Shown: positions 9,541-19,093, counted from the stretch's first letter. The stretch is 40,040 nt of DNA from Bacteroidota bacterium (GCA_028875125.1 JAPPGC010000101.1:1-40040), one strand, 5' to 3'. Notes: generated by a model from the sequence alone, not told the origin. Made by a program: numbers and translations.

Positions 9541-10527
9541 ATGGCCCACCCCACTAGTGTGGTTGTTCGCAAGAATATTTTCTGGCTCACCACACTCACG
9601 TTCTTATGTGGGATAAACACTGTATACGGCCAGACGCTCTCAAGCTTTGATTTTCTTCGGGTTGAACCTTCTGCCCAAGCAGCTGCCCTAGGAGGTACAT
9701 CGCTGACTACTACCTCAAACCAAGGGAATGTCCTGTTCTATAATCCGGCCCTTCTGGGCGAGGATCTGGACGGAAATCTTTCTGTGTCCTGGCTGAACCA
9801 CCTCAGCGACCTCCAGGCCGGCGCACTTACCTATGCCCAAAACCTCGGTCCAATTGGCATAGGCGCAGTGGGGGTACGTTTTTTCCACTGGGGTAGCATC
9901 ACTAAAGCAGATATATACGGAGAGCGCAATGGCACACTCTCATCAAGTAATCTTGCACTCTCCGCTGGCCTGTCACGATCCTGGCAATCTGGACTCCGCT
10001 ACGGCGGGAGTATACATCTGATCTATGCTTCAGTAGGACAATTCAATGCAATAGCTGCCGCCGTAGATGTGGGCGCTGCCTACCATATGCCCGACCAGGG
10101 ATTTGTCGCCTCAGTGGCAGTAACGAACACGGGCATAGTCCTTTCGAGCCTTGGCCCTACACGTGACGAACTTCCAATGGATATTCGTATAGCCGTGTCC
10201 AAACGCCTCAAGTATATTCCAGTCCTGTTCGGCCTCACACTCCATAATCTGCAGAATGCTCACGAAATCACAGCCGTGGATGAAGGATTTCGTCATGCGA
10301 TCTTCAGCCTCCAGTTCGAGGCTATACCGGCGTTTCATCTTCGCCTCGGCTATAGCCACCGAAAACGCAACCTTAAATCTGACCGCCGGCTAGATTTGGC
10401 AGGTACTGCTGTCGGATTCGGACTCCGTGTACGGGGTTTTCAGGTTGACTATGCCTTCAGTTCCTGGTCATTTGCCGGACTGCACCAGTTCACCGTAGCC
10501 AGGAAGTTCAATAGGAGGCGTCAATAA
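9541..10527 (+). CDS. porQ: PorQ-like type IX secretion system outer-membrane protein
   Basis: A 328-residue predicted outer-membrane beta-barrel. A signal peptide (KNIFWLTTLTFLCGINTVYG, with cleavage before QTLSS) is followed by the typical PorQ/PorV-like opening SFDFLRVEPSAQAAALGGTS and NVLFYNPALLG. Alternating amphipathic strands continue to the C terminus, which ends in an aromatic-rich strand and a basic tail. In Bacteroidota, PorQ belongs to the type IX secretion system and works with PorZ in the surface attachment complex. An in-frame ATG at 9463 would add 26 residues before the signal peptide; I prefer 9541. The 3' end overlaps the convergent Xer-like gene by 20 nt. No other T9SS component is visible in the window. 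Family assignment is good, exact subtype slightly less so. Confidence 0.85.
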   Translation: MAHPTSVVVRKNIFWLTTLTFLCGINTVYGQTLSSFDFLRVEPSAQAAALGGTSLTTTSNQGNVLFYNPALLGEDLDGNLSVSWLNHLSDLQAGALTYAQNLGPIGIGAVGVRFFHWGSITKADIYGERNGTLSSSNLALSAGLSRSWQSGLRYGGSIHLIYASVGQFNAIAAAVDVGAAYHMPDQGFVASVAVTNTGIVLSSLGPTRDELPMDIRIAVSKRLKYIPVLFGLTLHNLQNAHEITAVDEGFRHAIFSLQFEAIPAFHLRLGYSHRKRNLKSDRRLDLAGTAVGFGLRVRGFQVDYAFSSWSFAGLHQFTVARKFNRRRQ

Positions 10528-11422
10528 GCCCTTGGGCTTTCAGATCATTGAGGCGGTGGAAGAGCCTCCACGGACGTGTACGTTGCCGTAATTCTGCCCT
10601 TGAAATGCCGCTCTGGATCAATAGATAAATAGAGGTATGTGTCAGGCTTTGTGGGGAAACATCCAGACGCGTTATTCCGGCTTGATCAAGCAACACACGC
10701 ATACGAGCCCGTACTGAACGAACTTTCAGGCGCTCATTTTGCCCGCGTGGACCATGCGACACAAAGAGCGGGTCGTTAAATCTGATATACTCAGCCCGAC
10801 TGGACAGGTAGGCTACAATACTCTTGTACGTTCGTGAATCCAGCGGCACACGTAAGCGCCCCCCTTTGCCACGAACAACCAACTCGTCACCCATTAATGT
10901 GTGCTCCAAGTCTTTATAGTTACACCGTACAGTTTCCCCCTCGGAAAGACCTTCTATAAGCATGCAGCACAGGATGGCCCGATCACGCAGGTCAATGGGA
11001 TCCGAGGATTCCGTTACCTGAAGCAACCGCTCAACTTCGTCCGTGGTCAATATGCCCCGACTTCCCGCCGACCCACTTACCTTCACCGAAAGCCCCTTTG
11101 ACGGATCTTCTTGCAGTAAACCCTTTTCGGAAAGAAATGCGAAAAACTGCCGCACAGCTGTCAGATAAGTCTGGATCGTTCGATCCTTGACTTTCCGTAC
11201 GCGGCGCAAGTACAGCAAATAATCCTCCAGACTTGCCCGGGAGAGCTGAACTCTGCCGCCCTTCTCATCGACCCACAACATAAAAACTCCGAGCGCTCTA
11301 CCGTATGTCTTCCGTGTTGCTGGAGATTTTTCAGAGGCCAGGCTGCTTAGGAAGTGCTCTACCCTCGCAGAAATCGCATCCGTAGTCAAAATTTTGGCTC
11401 GGTCACGATTATCAGACGACAT
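10508..11422 (-). CDS. Xer-like tyrosine recombinase lacking catalytic residues
   Basis: A 304-residue protein of normal XerC/XerD length. The N-terminal SAM-like core-binding domain (about 15-110) is well preserved, e.g. SPATRKTYGRALGVFMLWV and TIQTYLTAVRQFFAFLSEKGL. The catalytic domain fold is recognisable at LRDRAILCCMLIEGL and VRGKGGRLRVPLD (Lys186), but the active site is eroded. The box I arginine of GLRxSE is Ser160 (GLSEGE). The box II HxLRH reads QSLTH, with Gln258 and Thr261. No HxxxxT...Y nucleophile motif is seen; the C terminus is FHRLNDLKAQGLIDASY. It is unlikely to recombine DNA, and could be a DNA-binding relic or regulator. The frame is intact, starting 36 nt after the E2 gene, so it may be co-transcribed with it. 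Confidence 0.85.
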   Translation of the reverse strand: MSSDNRDRAKILTTDAISARVEHFLSSLASEKSPATRKTYGRALGVFMLWVDEKGGRVQLSRASLEDYLLYLRRVRKVKDRTIQTYLTAVRQFFAFLSEKGLLQEDPSKGLSVKVSGSAGSRGILTTDEVERLLQVTESSDPIDLRDRAILCCMLIEGLSEGETVRCNYKDLEHTLMGDELVVRGKGGRLRVPLDSRTYKSIVAYLSSRAEYIRFNDPLFVSHGPRGQNERLKVRSVRARMRVLLDQAGITRLDVSPQSLTHTSIYLLIQSGISRAELRQRTRPWRLFHRLNDLKAQGLIDASY

Positions 11423-11458
11423 GCCTCAGAGGGACCTGTGATTATTCCGCAAGCAAAC

Positions 11459-13129
11459 CTATAGCTCCATCTCTGGGTCAAGGTTTTCAATTACTTCCGT
11501 ATACCGGCGCAGGAAAGCTATCCCCATAGCGCCATCAATTACACGATGATCATAGGACAATGAAAGGATCATCATATGGCGAATCGCAATCGTGTCGCCA
11601 TGTTCAGGATGCTCGACTACAATTGGACGTTTCTTGATGGAGCCAGTGGCAAGAATGGCCACTTGGGGCTGTAAGATGATTGGCGTACCCATTAAGGATC
11701 CCAGTGAACCCACATTCGTCAAGGTGAAGGTTCCATCCTGTAAATCGTCAGGGAGTAATTCGGATGAGCGTGCACGATGCGCTAAATCGCTTGCTGCATG
11801 GGCAAGTCCAGCTATACTCAACCGCCCGGCGTGTCGGATTACTGGAACAATCAATCCAGATTCCTTGATCGCTACTGCGATACCAATATGGTAATCTTTT
11901 TTGACCAGGATCTGGTTTTTCTCTACCGAACTGTTCAAGATTGGAAACTCACGCAGTGCTTCTACGGCTGCATGAACAAAAAAGGGCGTGTAGGTCAGCT
12001 TCACTCCATCGCGTGCAAGAAAAGCCTGCTTATTGGCCTCTCGTATCCGGACAAGTCGTGTCACATCAACCTCTGAAAATGAAGTTACGTGTGCTGACGT
12101 GCGTTTGGAATGTGTCATATGCTCAGCAATAAGCTGACGCATCCGCCCCATCTGGATAACCTCTACCCGCTGTGAGTCCCCGTCAGTAGGTACAGGGTGG
12201 GAAACCTTTTTCCTTACAGGCGGGGGACTAAGCGGAGTTCTCGTACGCCCTGTGGGCCTCTTGCGAGATTCCAGATAGTTTACTACGTCTTTCTTAGTGA
12301 GCCGTCCCTCACGTCCAGATCCTTTTATCCTGGACAATTCATCCCTAGATATATTCTCAGCCTGTGCGATGCTGCGCACCAGTGGGCTCAGGAATCGTCC
12401 GTCCGCCAGATGCCGGTCGCTATCAATCTGTTCCGGCTCGCCCGCAGGTGTGATCTCAGAAGGCGGAGCAGGCTCCTCTACCGTTCCAGACGACAATGGA
12501 GCAGCTTCCTCTACGGTATCGGGCATTGATTCTGCATCCTGCACGGGCACGGTCCCTTCGGCACCTATCAATGCGATCGTAGTGCCTACTTCAACTGTCT
12601 CTCCTTCGGGCACCAGAATTTCTCGAAGAATGCCCGTGGCAGGGGCCGGCACGTCCGTATCTACTTTGTCTGTCCCGATTTCCAACAGGGTCTCATCCAG
12701 TTCAACCGAATCTCCTACCTGCTTATGCCAGACAATCACCGTCCCCTCGGTAATACTTTCGCCCATCTTCGGCATCACTACAGATATATCTGCCGCTGAC
12801 GCCAATGTCGATTCTGGTCCGGGTGACTTCGGAGCTTCCGCTGGTTCAGAAGCCGCAGCACCCTGAGTTGCACTGGGGGAATCCTCGCCCTCGGTGGCAA
12901 TAATAGCGATCACATGTCCTACCGGAACGGTCTCACCCTCCTGTGTGAGAATTTCCGTAACTACTCCGCCCGCTGGAGCAGGGACATCCGTATCTACCTT
13001 GTCGGTTCCTATTTCCAGCAAGACTTCATCCAGTTCGACTGGATCACCTACTTGCTTATGCCAGACAATCACCGATCCCTCGGTAATGCTCTCGCCCATC
13101 TTGGGCATTAGCACTTCAACCTTCGCCAT
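11459..13129 (-). CDS. 2-oxo-acid dehydrogenase E2 (dihydrolipoamide acyltransferase) with two lipoyl domains
   Basis: A 556-residue E2 core subunit of a 2-oxo-acid dehydrogenase complex. It transfers acyl groups from the E1-charged lipoyl arm to CoA. Two almost identical lipoyl domains (about 1-80 and 113-192) each carry the lipoylation motif EIGTDKVDTD, with Lys44 and Lys155. They are followed by Pro/Ala/Glu linkers, a peripheral subunit-binding domain at about 245-288, a second linker, and the catalytic domain (about 325-555) ending in SYDHRVIDG with His528 and Asp532. Whether the substrate is pyruvate, 2-oxoglutarate or branched-chain oxoacids cannot be decided: no E1 or E3 gene is adjacent, so no symbol is given. 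The gene lies alone upstream of the Xer-like gene. Confidence 0.94.
   Translation of the reverse strand: MAKVEVLMPKMGESITEGSVIVWHKQVGDPVELDEVLLEIGTDKVDTDVPAPAGGVVTEILTQEGETVPVGHVIAIIATEGEDSPSATQGAAASEPAEAPKSPGPESTLASAADISVVMPKMGESITEGTVIVWHKQVGDSVELDETLLEIGTDKVDTDVPAPATGILREILVPEGETVEVGTTIALIGAEGTVPVQDAESMPDTVEEAAPLSSGTVEEPAPPSEITPAGEPEQIDSDRHLADGRFLSPLVRSIAQAENISRDELSRIKGSGREGRLTKKDVVNYLESRKRPTGRTRTPLSPPPVRKKVSHPVPTDGDSQRVEVIQMGRMRQLIAEHMTHSKRTSAHVTSFSEVDVTRLVRIREANKQAFLARDGVKLTYTPFFVHAAVEALREFPILNSSVEKNQILVKKDYHIGIAVAIKESGLIVPVIRHAGRLSIAGLAHAASDLAHRARSSELLPDDLQDGTFTLTNVGSLGSLMGTPIILQPQVAILATGSIKKRPIVVEHPEHGDTIAIRHMMILSLSYDHRVIDGAMGIAFLRRYTEVIENLDPEMEL
12635..13110 (-). repeat. internal duplication encoding tandem lipoyl domains
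   Basis: The lipoyl-domain coding segments around 12640-12775 and 12965-13110 are near-identical direct repeats. Differences are mostly at third codon positions, e.g. the shared stretches around TGCTTATGCCAGACAATCAC. This indicates intragenic duplication with conserved protein sequence. Confidence 0.8.
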
Positions 13130-13460
13130 GGAATGGAAATACTTTGGAAATTTTGTACCGTAACGCTACATCCACTTCGCGGATCACAAGGATGGCTAGC
13201 TATAATCTCCATATGCAGATCCCTCGTCCCAGATACACTGGATGAATCACTTGGAAATCATACGCTGCCTTATCATCATGTTCCTGAAAGCATGCCCCAA
13301 TGCTGAATATAACGACTATTAAGGTGGTTACTTAGATATACAATCTCAAGGTCTGTTACTAGCTTCCGTGGATTGTGCATGATGTAGATTTGTCAAGACA
13401 TTCCTGGAACAAAATATGCATTGGAGATTCCCGATATTAAATGGAAGATGGGAGTTTCTT
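13130..13460. other. intergenic region upstream of the E2 gene
   Basis: About 330 nt without a gene, between the end of the TonB-dependent receptor gene and the start of the E2 gene, both on the minus strand. It presumably holds the E2 promoter, but I could not find a TAnnTTTG or a sigma-70-like pair that I trust. Confidence 0.4.
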
Positions 13461-16148
13461 TCATCGAAAGATCACGCGTGTACCGAGATTGAATGTTCTG
13501 GGTAGACCAAGAAATACTTCTGCGTCATCTGCCCTTCCCATATTTACTCCGTTAAGGGTGTAAGCGTGAAAACGGGAATTATTTACGGCATCCTGCACAT
13601 AGAATGTGTTCGCTACGTTGAAGACATGTAAAAACAATCGGACACCAAAACGCCCCCTATCAAAATTATAGCCCGCCTTGAGATCGAACACTGTGTACCC
13701 GGGGGCCTCCCAAACCGGACTGTTTCGTTCGCTATAGCCGGCAGGATCAAAATCCGCAAAATGTTTGGCATAGGAACGTCCAGTCAGCACAACATGCATC
13801 CCCGACCTGGGATATGCCGTTATGGCATAGGCGAGTTGAGCCTGCGGAGAGTCCCCCACTTTTACCCCGCTGAGGGGGAGAAACACCCGTTCTCGGCTAT
13901 CTGGATTGGAACGATCAGGCGTATATGTGCCAGAAACATCATCCGTGTATTTCCAGTCCCCCACAGAGAAAGCCCCATCCAAACGTACGAAATCTACCGG
14001 TTGCCAGGCAAGCTCTCCTTCAACTCCTCTGTGCAGCGCATTCAATCCTCCTATGTTGACTAATGCATCATTGCCACTCTGCTCCAACAGACTGCGTGTC
14101 ACGGTTCGATCATTCCATGTTGTATGATAGAGATTCAGCTTTGCTGTAACCCTCCTGTCTAAAGATCGATAATTCACACCGCTTTCGACCCCGATGAAGG
14201 ACTCATTCTGGGGATCCGGGTTAATACTGCCGGAGATGGCGTCAATGACACCATCAAAAACAGGAACCTTTGAAACGCGGCCGATACTGGCATAAGCAGA
14301 TAAGACCTCGTTCAGACGATAGTTTGCCCCTCCCTTGACTTGATAACCGCCGATAGGTGATGGCGAAGCAGCAAATGGCCTTCCATGGCCATCATCAGTA
14401 AAGAAATCTTCAAATGTATACTTGATTCTCGAATAACCCACTACTGCAAAACTGCTCAATGGTCCTGTTTCATATCGCCCCTGTAAAAATCCACCGATCC
14501 AGTTTATAGTCACGATATCATCGTAGTCAAACCGCTCCCCTAACTGTAGCGCACGTCCCCCCGAACCCCAGAAATCATTGTCGAATCGCAAATATCCCTG
14601 GCCCCCCAACAGATCTCTCACAGTACTGAAATGCTGAATTTCGGCACTGCGCCAGTCGAGTCCAGCTTCCAGTTCAATATGATCGTTGACTTGATGGGTC
14701 AACTTGGAAATAGCCCCCAGCGTCCATTGTACATTATGGCGGTTCCGAATTATACCGCGAGACAGTCCATTTCTTCTATTGGCCTCAATGGTTGCATCGT
14801 AATCGGGGACCGGAGAGGGACCGCTCTGATCTGCAACCAAGTCACCATGACGACTTGACCCGCCCCCCTTTCCTCCCGAATAATACACGATGGTCGAAAG
14901 AAGAGATTTTTCTGTCAGTTGTCCAAAATGACTTAAGCTTAATATGGGCTTGTGAAAGAAATTCTCGAATTCGTCAATATATCCGCTGTTCTTGCGTTGC
15001 ACAGGTCCAAAGCCATTATGCTGATCCCTTGTATAAGTCTCCGAAACTGCACCGAGATTTTGATTCCAGCGCCGCCCTCTTTCTGGATAAGCCTGCAGAA
15101 TCTCGCTGATGGTTGCGGCATCCAATCCATCCCGCTCAAATACTTTACTGGCATACTCGTGGTCGTAAGCAGCGATATTCTGACGGGAAAAATTTTGTCC
15201 GTGACGCTGTGGGGAGCCGACCGCCGAAAAGTCGAGGCGGTGCGTACTGCTCGCATTCCAACCAACCGCAGCATAGTAGGACCACATGTCGGTCCAAGTT
15301 CCATCTACATATCCCTGTCCGGTCTTGCGTACTCCAGAAACGGTTACAGCCACTTTGCCATCAATGAGCCCCGAGGATAGCATGAGGGTGGATTTACGCA
15401 GTCCATCGTTGCCGAACTCCTGTTTGAGCAGTACTTGTCGCGCATTGCGTGCCGGATCGGTAAGAATATTCATTGTACCCCCAATCGACGGCGTTGCCAC
15501 TGTGACAACTGACAACCCACGTTGGAGCTGGATAGAATTTGTCATTTCCTCCAGGCCATCCCAATTTGACCAGTAAAGCCAACCATTCTCCATATCATTT
15601 ACCGGGACGCCGTTGATCAAAATTGCTATGTTACGCTGATTAAATCCACGTACATTCACGCGTGCGTCTCCCGCTCCTCCCCCTTGTACTGTACTGTAAA
15701 CCGAAGGCATGGTGTTGAGCACAAGCGGGACATCACGCGAACCGAGATCGCGTTGCAATCGCGCCTTTCCCAGAGTTGTGAAGGCAACTGGCGTCCTCTG
15801 CTCCAAGGCTCTGGAAGCAAATACTTCCATACCCTCCAACGCCACACTGGTGGCCTCTATTTCAAAATTCAGTACGACATCCGAACTTCGTACCGTCACA
15901 ACCTGTGATTCATCATCATAGCCCACGAAAGAGACAGTGACGGTGTACGTACCTGGCGAAAGATCGGAGAGTAAAAAATGCCCTTCTAAGTCCGTAGTCG
16001 TACCACGCGAAGAACCTTCTATGATCACGGATGCTCCGGGTAGCAGTTCGTCGGTGTCACGAGTCGTTACAGTTCCAGAAAGGTTGTATTGCGCCCAGGA
16101 TACACTCACTGAAAAGAAGCTTGCAAGAATGAGCAAAATTGATTTCAT
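13461..16148 (-). CDS. TonB-dependent outer-membrane receptor
   Basis: An 895-residue TonB-dependent transporter. A signal peptide (MKSILLILASFFSVSVSWA, cleaved before Q) is followed by a carboxypeptidase-regulatory-like domain (about 22-105, with GASVIIEGSSRGTTTDLEG and FVGYDD). Next come a plug domain (VNVRGFNQRNIAILINGVPV, GLSVVTVATPSIGGTMNILTD) and a long beta-barrel with many aromatic strand ends, closing with FNLGTRVIFR. The ligand is unknown. No SusD partner is adjacent, which argues against a SusC-type glycan pair and fits a siderophore or cofactor-type receptor. The ATG at 16148 is chosen; an upstream in-frame start at 16304 would add 52 non-signal residues. It lies 127 nt downstream of hppA on the same strand. 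Confidence 0.92.
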   Translation of the reverse strand: MKSILLILASFFSVSVSWAQYNLSGTVTTRDTDELLPGASVIIEGSSRGTTTDLEGHFLLSDLSPGTYTVTVSFVGYDDESQVVTVRSSDVVLNFEIEATSVALEGMEVFASRALEQRTPVAFTTLGKARLQRDLGSRDVPLVLNTMPSVYSTVQGGGAGDARVNVRGFNQRNIAILINGVPVNDMENGWLYWSNWDGLEEMTNSIQLQRGLSVVTVATPSIGGTMNILTDPARNARQVLLKQEFGNDGLRKSTLMLSSGLIDGKVAVTVSGVRKTGQGYVDGTWTDMWSYYAAVGWNASSTHRLDFSAVGSPQRHGQNFSRQNIAAYDHEYASKVFERDGLDAATISEILQAYPERGRRWNQNLGAVSETYTRDQHNGFGPVQRKNSGYIDEFENFFHKPILSLSHFGQLTEKSLLSTIVYYSGGKGGGSSRHGDLVADQSGPSPVPDYDATIEANRRNGLSRGIIRNRHNVQWTLGAISKLTHQVNDHIELEAGLDWRSAEIQHFSTVRDLLGGQGYLRFDNDFWGSGGRALQLGERFDYDDIVTINWIGGFLQGRYETGPLSSFAVVGYSRIKYTFEDFFTDDGHGRPFAASPSPIGGYQVKGGANYRLNEVLSAYASIGRVSKVPVFDGVIDAISGSINPDPQNESFIGVESGVNYRSLDRRVTAKLNLYHTTWNDRTVTRSLLEQSGNDALVNIGGLNALHRGVEGELAWQPVDFVRLDGAFSVGDWKYTDDVSGTYTPDRSNPDSRERVFLPLSGVKVGDSPQAQLAYAITAYPRSGMHVVLTGRSYAKHFADFDPAGYSERNSPVWEAPGYTVFDLKAGYNFDRGRFGVRLFLHVFNVANTFYVQDAVNNSRFHAYTLNGVNMGRADDAEVFLGLPRTFNLGTRVIFR

Positions 16149-16180
16149 AGGAGCGAAATTAGTGGTCCAAAAGAATAGTG

Positions 16181-16204
16181 CGCCACCACCAATGTGGTGA
16201 GGCG
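16181..16204 (-). terminator. hairpin between hppA and the TonB receptor gene
   Basis: Read on the minus strand, CGCC-(TC)-ACCAC, a short ATTG loop, then GTGGT-GGCG forms a two-part stem with a 2-nt bulge. It lies 72 nt after the hppA stop and 33 nt before the receptor start. The downstream tract is only modestly T-rich. It could be a weak terminator or attenuator for hppA, or a leader structure of the receptor mRNA. Confidence 0.35.
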
Positions 16205-16275
16205 GGTTCAAGTTACGCAAATCACGACCCTGCAAAGCGGCCAATACTTGGAGCAGCCCTAGACAACGTTTGACC

Positions 16276-18384
16276 CTAAAGAAGCGGTGCAATAACAAGC
16301 GCAACCACTGCGATCAGCTTAATCAAAATATTCAAGCTCGGTCCCGACGTGTCCTTGAATGGATCCCCCACCGTATCGCCGACGACGGAGGCCTTGTGTG
16401 CTTCTGTTCCTTTCCCTAAAGCCACTCCATCAATACTGATCCCTCCCTCGATGCGCTTCTTCGCATTATCCCACGCCCCACCAGCATTCGATTGGAATAT
16501 GGCAAACAAAACACCCGAAACCGTTACGCCAACAAGTAGACCTCCTAGCATGTCCGGGCTAATGAATCCAACAATCACCGGCACCAGAATAGCCAACAAG
16601 CCGGGAGCAATCATTTCCCGGATTGCCGCCGCTGTTGAGATATCTACGCATTTGGCATACTCTGCTGTGGCTGTTCCCTCGCGCAATCCTGGTATCTCCC
16701 TAAACTGCCTGCCAACCTCCGTAATCATATCAGCCGACGCACGCCCTACTGCACCCATAGCCATTGCACTGAACACGTAAGGAAGCGTAGCCCCAACTAA
16801 AAGACCTGCAAGAATGTTGGGCTGAGCGACATTGATCGTTTCAAGCCCGGCCTGCTGCATGAACGCGGCAAACAGTGCCAGCGCAGTCAGGGCTGCCGAG
16901 CCAATGGCAAAACCTTTACCTATTGCCGCTGTCGTATTACCAACCGCATCCAGTTTATCGGTTCGTTCCCGAACCTCTGCCGGCAAATGGGCCATTTCTG
17001 CGATGCCACCCGCATTATCGCTGATTGGACCGTATGCATCCACTGCTAACTGAATACCGGTAACCGATAGCATACCCACCGCTGCAATGGCTATCCCGTA
17101 TAGACCGGCGGTACTGAAAGCTCCGACGATTGCTAGGGCAATCACCAATGCAGGAACTCCAGTTGAATACATGCCTGCTCCCAGACCTGAAATAATATTT
17201 GTTGCCGCCCCGGTTACACTCTGCTTTGCAATAAGGAATGTTGGTAATGTGGCCGTAGATGTGAAATACTCAGTTGCCAGACCAATGAGTACACCGGATA
17301 CCAATCCAATGAGCATTGCCCAAAACACACCCACCGACGTATAGACTTTTTCCCCCACAATGCTTGTAGTGGCCACCCACTCAGTAGGCAACATCCAGGT
17401 AATCACAAAAAATGCGAGAACCGCCATAACTGCACTCGCACCGAATTCACCAAGGTTCAGCCCTTTCTGCGGGTTTCCACCCTCTTTAACGCGAACGAAG
17501 AAGGATCCCAACACAGAAACCAGGATCCCCACAGCCCCTAGCACTAGAGGAAGGACCACTGCACTTAAATCTCCTAACGCCGCCCCCGAGCCCTCAAATA
17601 CCGTCAGGAAACCCGTACCAAGCACCATCGCCCCGATGATTGAGCCGACGTAACTTTCGAAGAGGTCCGCTCCCATACCGGCAACATCTCCAACATTATC
17701 TCCGACGTTATCGGCGATCGTCGCCGGGTTACGTGCATCGTCTTCAGGGATTCCTTCGTAAACCTTGCCAGCCAGATCAGCCCCTACATCCGCAGCCTTG
17801 GTATATATCCCGCCACCTACACGTGCAAAAAGAGCTATAGAAGAGGCCCCCAGAGAAAACCCGGAAATAACATCTATTACTTTGATCGTGGACCAGTCAG
17901 TCAATCCGCTGTATGCCAAAAACAGGCCAGCGAGCCCCAAAATACCTAGACCAACCACACATAATCCCATCACTAGACCACCGGAAAACGCAATGCTGAG
18001 CGCCTCGGATAGCCCCGTTCGTGCTGCATTGGTCGTCCGAACGTTCGCTTTTGTGGCCACACGCATACCAACAAATCCTGCAGCCCCACTACAGACGGCG
18101 CCAACCAGGAATGACACAGCAATGAGTGGGGAGCGACCTAAATCTGCTCCTCCCATCAGGCCGGTCACCGCGAGAATCACGGCTACTGAAATAACAAAGA
18201 TTGAAAGAACACGGTATTCCCGCCTCAGAAAGGCCTGGGCTCCCCGAGCTATGTAACCGGCAATCGCAATCATTTGCTCGGTGCCGGGAGATTGCCTAGT
18301 GATCCATCTTGCCTTGGTCCAGGCAAAGAAAAGTGCGACGAACCCACATGCGCACACCAGAGAAATCAAAAGACCTACTTGCAT
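16276..18384 (-). CDS. hppA: K+-dependent-type membrane-bound pyrophosphatase (Na+ or H+ pump)
   Basis: A 702-residue polytopic integral membrane pyrophosphatase that couples PPi hydrolysis to cation export. The substrate-binding block [22 protein letters not shown] continues into [20 protein letters not shown] (about 190-233). The second cluster near the C terminus includes [14 protein letters not shown] and [15 protein letters not shown]. The K+-dependence site reads [10 protein letters not shown] (482-491). Ala486 and Gly489 are the residues of the K+-dependent class; K+-independent enzymes have Lys and Thr there. K+-dependent members are often Na+ pumps, but the transported ion cannot be proved here. 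About 16 hydrophobic segments are visible. The gene starts 76 nt after pth. Confidence 0.96.
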   Translation of the reverse strand: MQVGLLISLVCACGFVALFFAWTKARWITRQSPGTEQMIAIAGYIARGAQAFLRREYRVLSIFVISVAVILAVTGLMGGADLGRSPLIAVSFLVGAVCSGAAGFVGMRVATKANVRTTNAARTGLSEALSIAFSGGLVMGLCVVGLGILGLAGLFLAYSGLTDWSTIKVIDVISGFSLGASSIALFARVGGGIYTKAADVGADLAGKVYEGIPEDDARNPATIADNVGDNVGDVAGMGADLFESYVGSIIGAMVLGTGFLTVFEGSGAALGDLSAVVLPLVLGAVGILVSVLGSFFVRVKEGGNPQKGLNLGEFGASAVMAVLAFFVITWMLPTEWVATTSIVGEKVYTSVGVFWAMLIGLVSGVLIGLATEYFTSTATLPTFLIAKQSVTGAATNIISGLGAGMYSTGVPALVIALAIVGAFSTAGLYGIAIAAVGMLSVTGIQLAVDAYGPISDNAGGIAEMAHLPAEVRERTDKLDAVGNTTAAIGKGFAIGSAALTALALFAAFMQQAGLETINVAQPNILAGLLVGATLPYVFSAMAMGAVGRASADMITEVGRQFREIPGLREGTATAEYAKCVDISTAAAIREMIAPGLLAILVPVIVGFISPDMLGGLLVGVTVSGVLFAIFQSNAGGAWDNAKKRIEGGISIDGVALGKGTEAHKASVVGDTVGDPFKDTSGPSLNILIKLIAVVALVIAPLL

Positions 18385-18460
18385 TATATAATTGAATTGA
18401 ATTTAGACTTAGTGATCAAACCTGAGACTGGGCGGCTGTTGCTGCCGATATATATGCTCA

Positions 18461-19093
18461 TCAGCGGTCCAGCTTTTCTGTACCTCCAGATCTAACTGCG
18501 CCGGAGGGTGTCGTAGTTCGCCGATTAAACAGATTCATAGCTGGCACAATCCCATCTGTCACGTACATCAGTGCCGCATCCCGCGCGTCGTTGAGCGTTG
18601 TGTCCATTTTTATTTTTTCTTCTTCAGTGAACTTGGACAAGACATAATCCGACTGCCCGCCACGTTCAAAATCTCCTCCGATCCCTATTCGTAACCTTGG
18701 GATATTCTCATTTCCAAGGCTATCAATAATGCTCTGCATGCCGTTATGTCCTCCTGCACTTCCTCCCTGTCGCAATCGTAAAGCTCCGATCGGCAAATGA
18801 ATATCATCCAGCACTACCAGGAATTCCTGTTGGTCCAGATTCATTCGTCGTTGAAGGCTTCGTGCTGATTCCCCTGCACGATTCATCCATGTTTGAGGTT
18901 TTGCCACGACAAACTTGTAACCGCGCCAGCGCCCCTTGCCTGTGATTGCGTTGGTTCGAAGATTTGGCTTCAGCGATACATTGCACCGTTCTGCAATCCG
19001 GTCAACTACTTCAAATCCCACATTATGACGGGTACCCGCATACTTCGCCCCCGGATTGCCTAGCCCAAGAATCACGCGTTTTCGTCGCGCCAT
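18461..19093 (-). CDS. pth: peptidyl-tRNA hydrolase
   Basis: A 210-residue cytoplasmic esterase that releases tRNA from stalled peptidyl-tRNA. Family residues are visible: LGLGNPGAKYAGTRHNVGF with Asn13 and catalytic His23, KPQTWMNRAGES, LVVLDDIHLPIGALRLR with the conserved Asp, and GGSAGGHNGMQSII. A Shine-Dalgarno-like AGGTGG lies a few nt upstream of the ATG at 19093, which is why I prefer it to an in-frame GTG at 19102. It follows rplY by 30 nt in a prs-rplY-pth run. The rplY/pth pairing is a common arrangement in bacteria. Confidence 0.97.
   Translation of the reverse strand: MARRKRVILGLGNPGAKYAGTRHNVGFEVVDRIAERCNVSLKPNLRTNAITGKGRWRGYKFVVAKPQTWMNRAGESARSLQRRMNLDQQEFLVVLDDIHLPIGALRLRQGGSAGGHNGMQSIIDSLGNENIPRLRIGIGGDFERGGQSDYVLSKFTEEEKIKMDTTLNDARDAALMYVTDGIVPAMNLFNRRTTTPSGAVRSGGTEKLDR

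Noticed and set aside
12297-13163. Ser/Thr/Pro-rich plus-strand frames opposite the E2 gene
   Set aside because: They mirror the repeated lipoyl domain coding sequence and its linkers; the minus-strand E2 explains the DNA.
16149-16304. 52-residue N-terminal extension of the TonB receptor
   Set aside because: It would precede a complete signal peptide and has no signal character itself.
16349-18256. Several long plus-strand open frames opposite hppA
   Set aside because: They are antisense shadows of a low-complexity membrane protein gene with strong homology on the minus strand.
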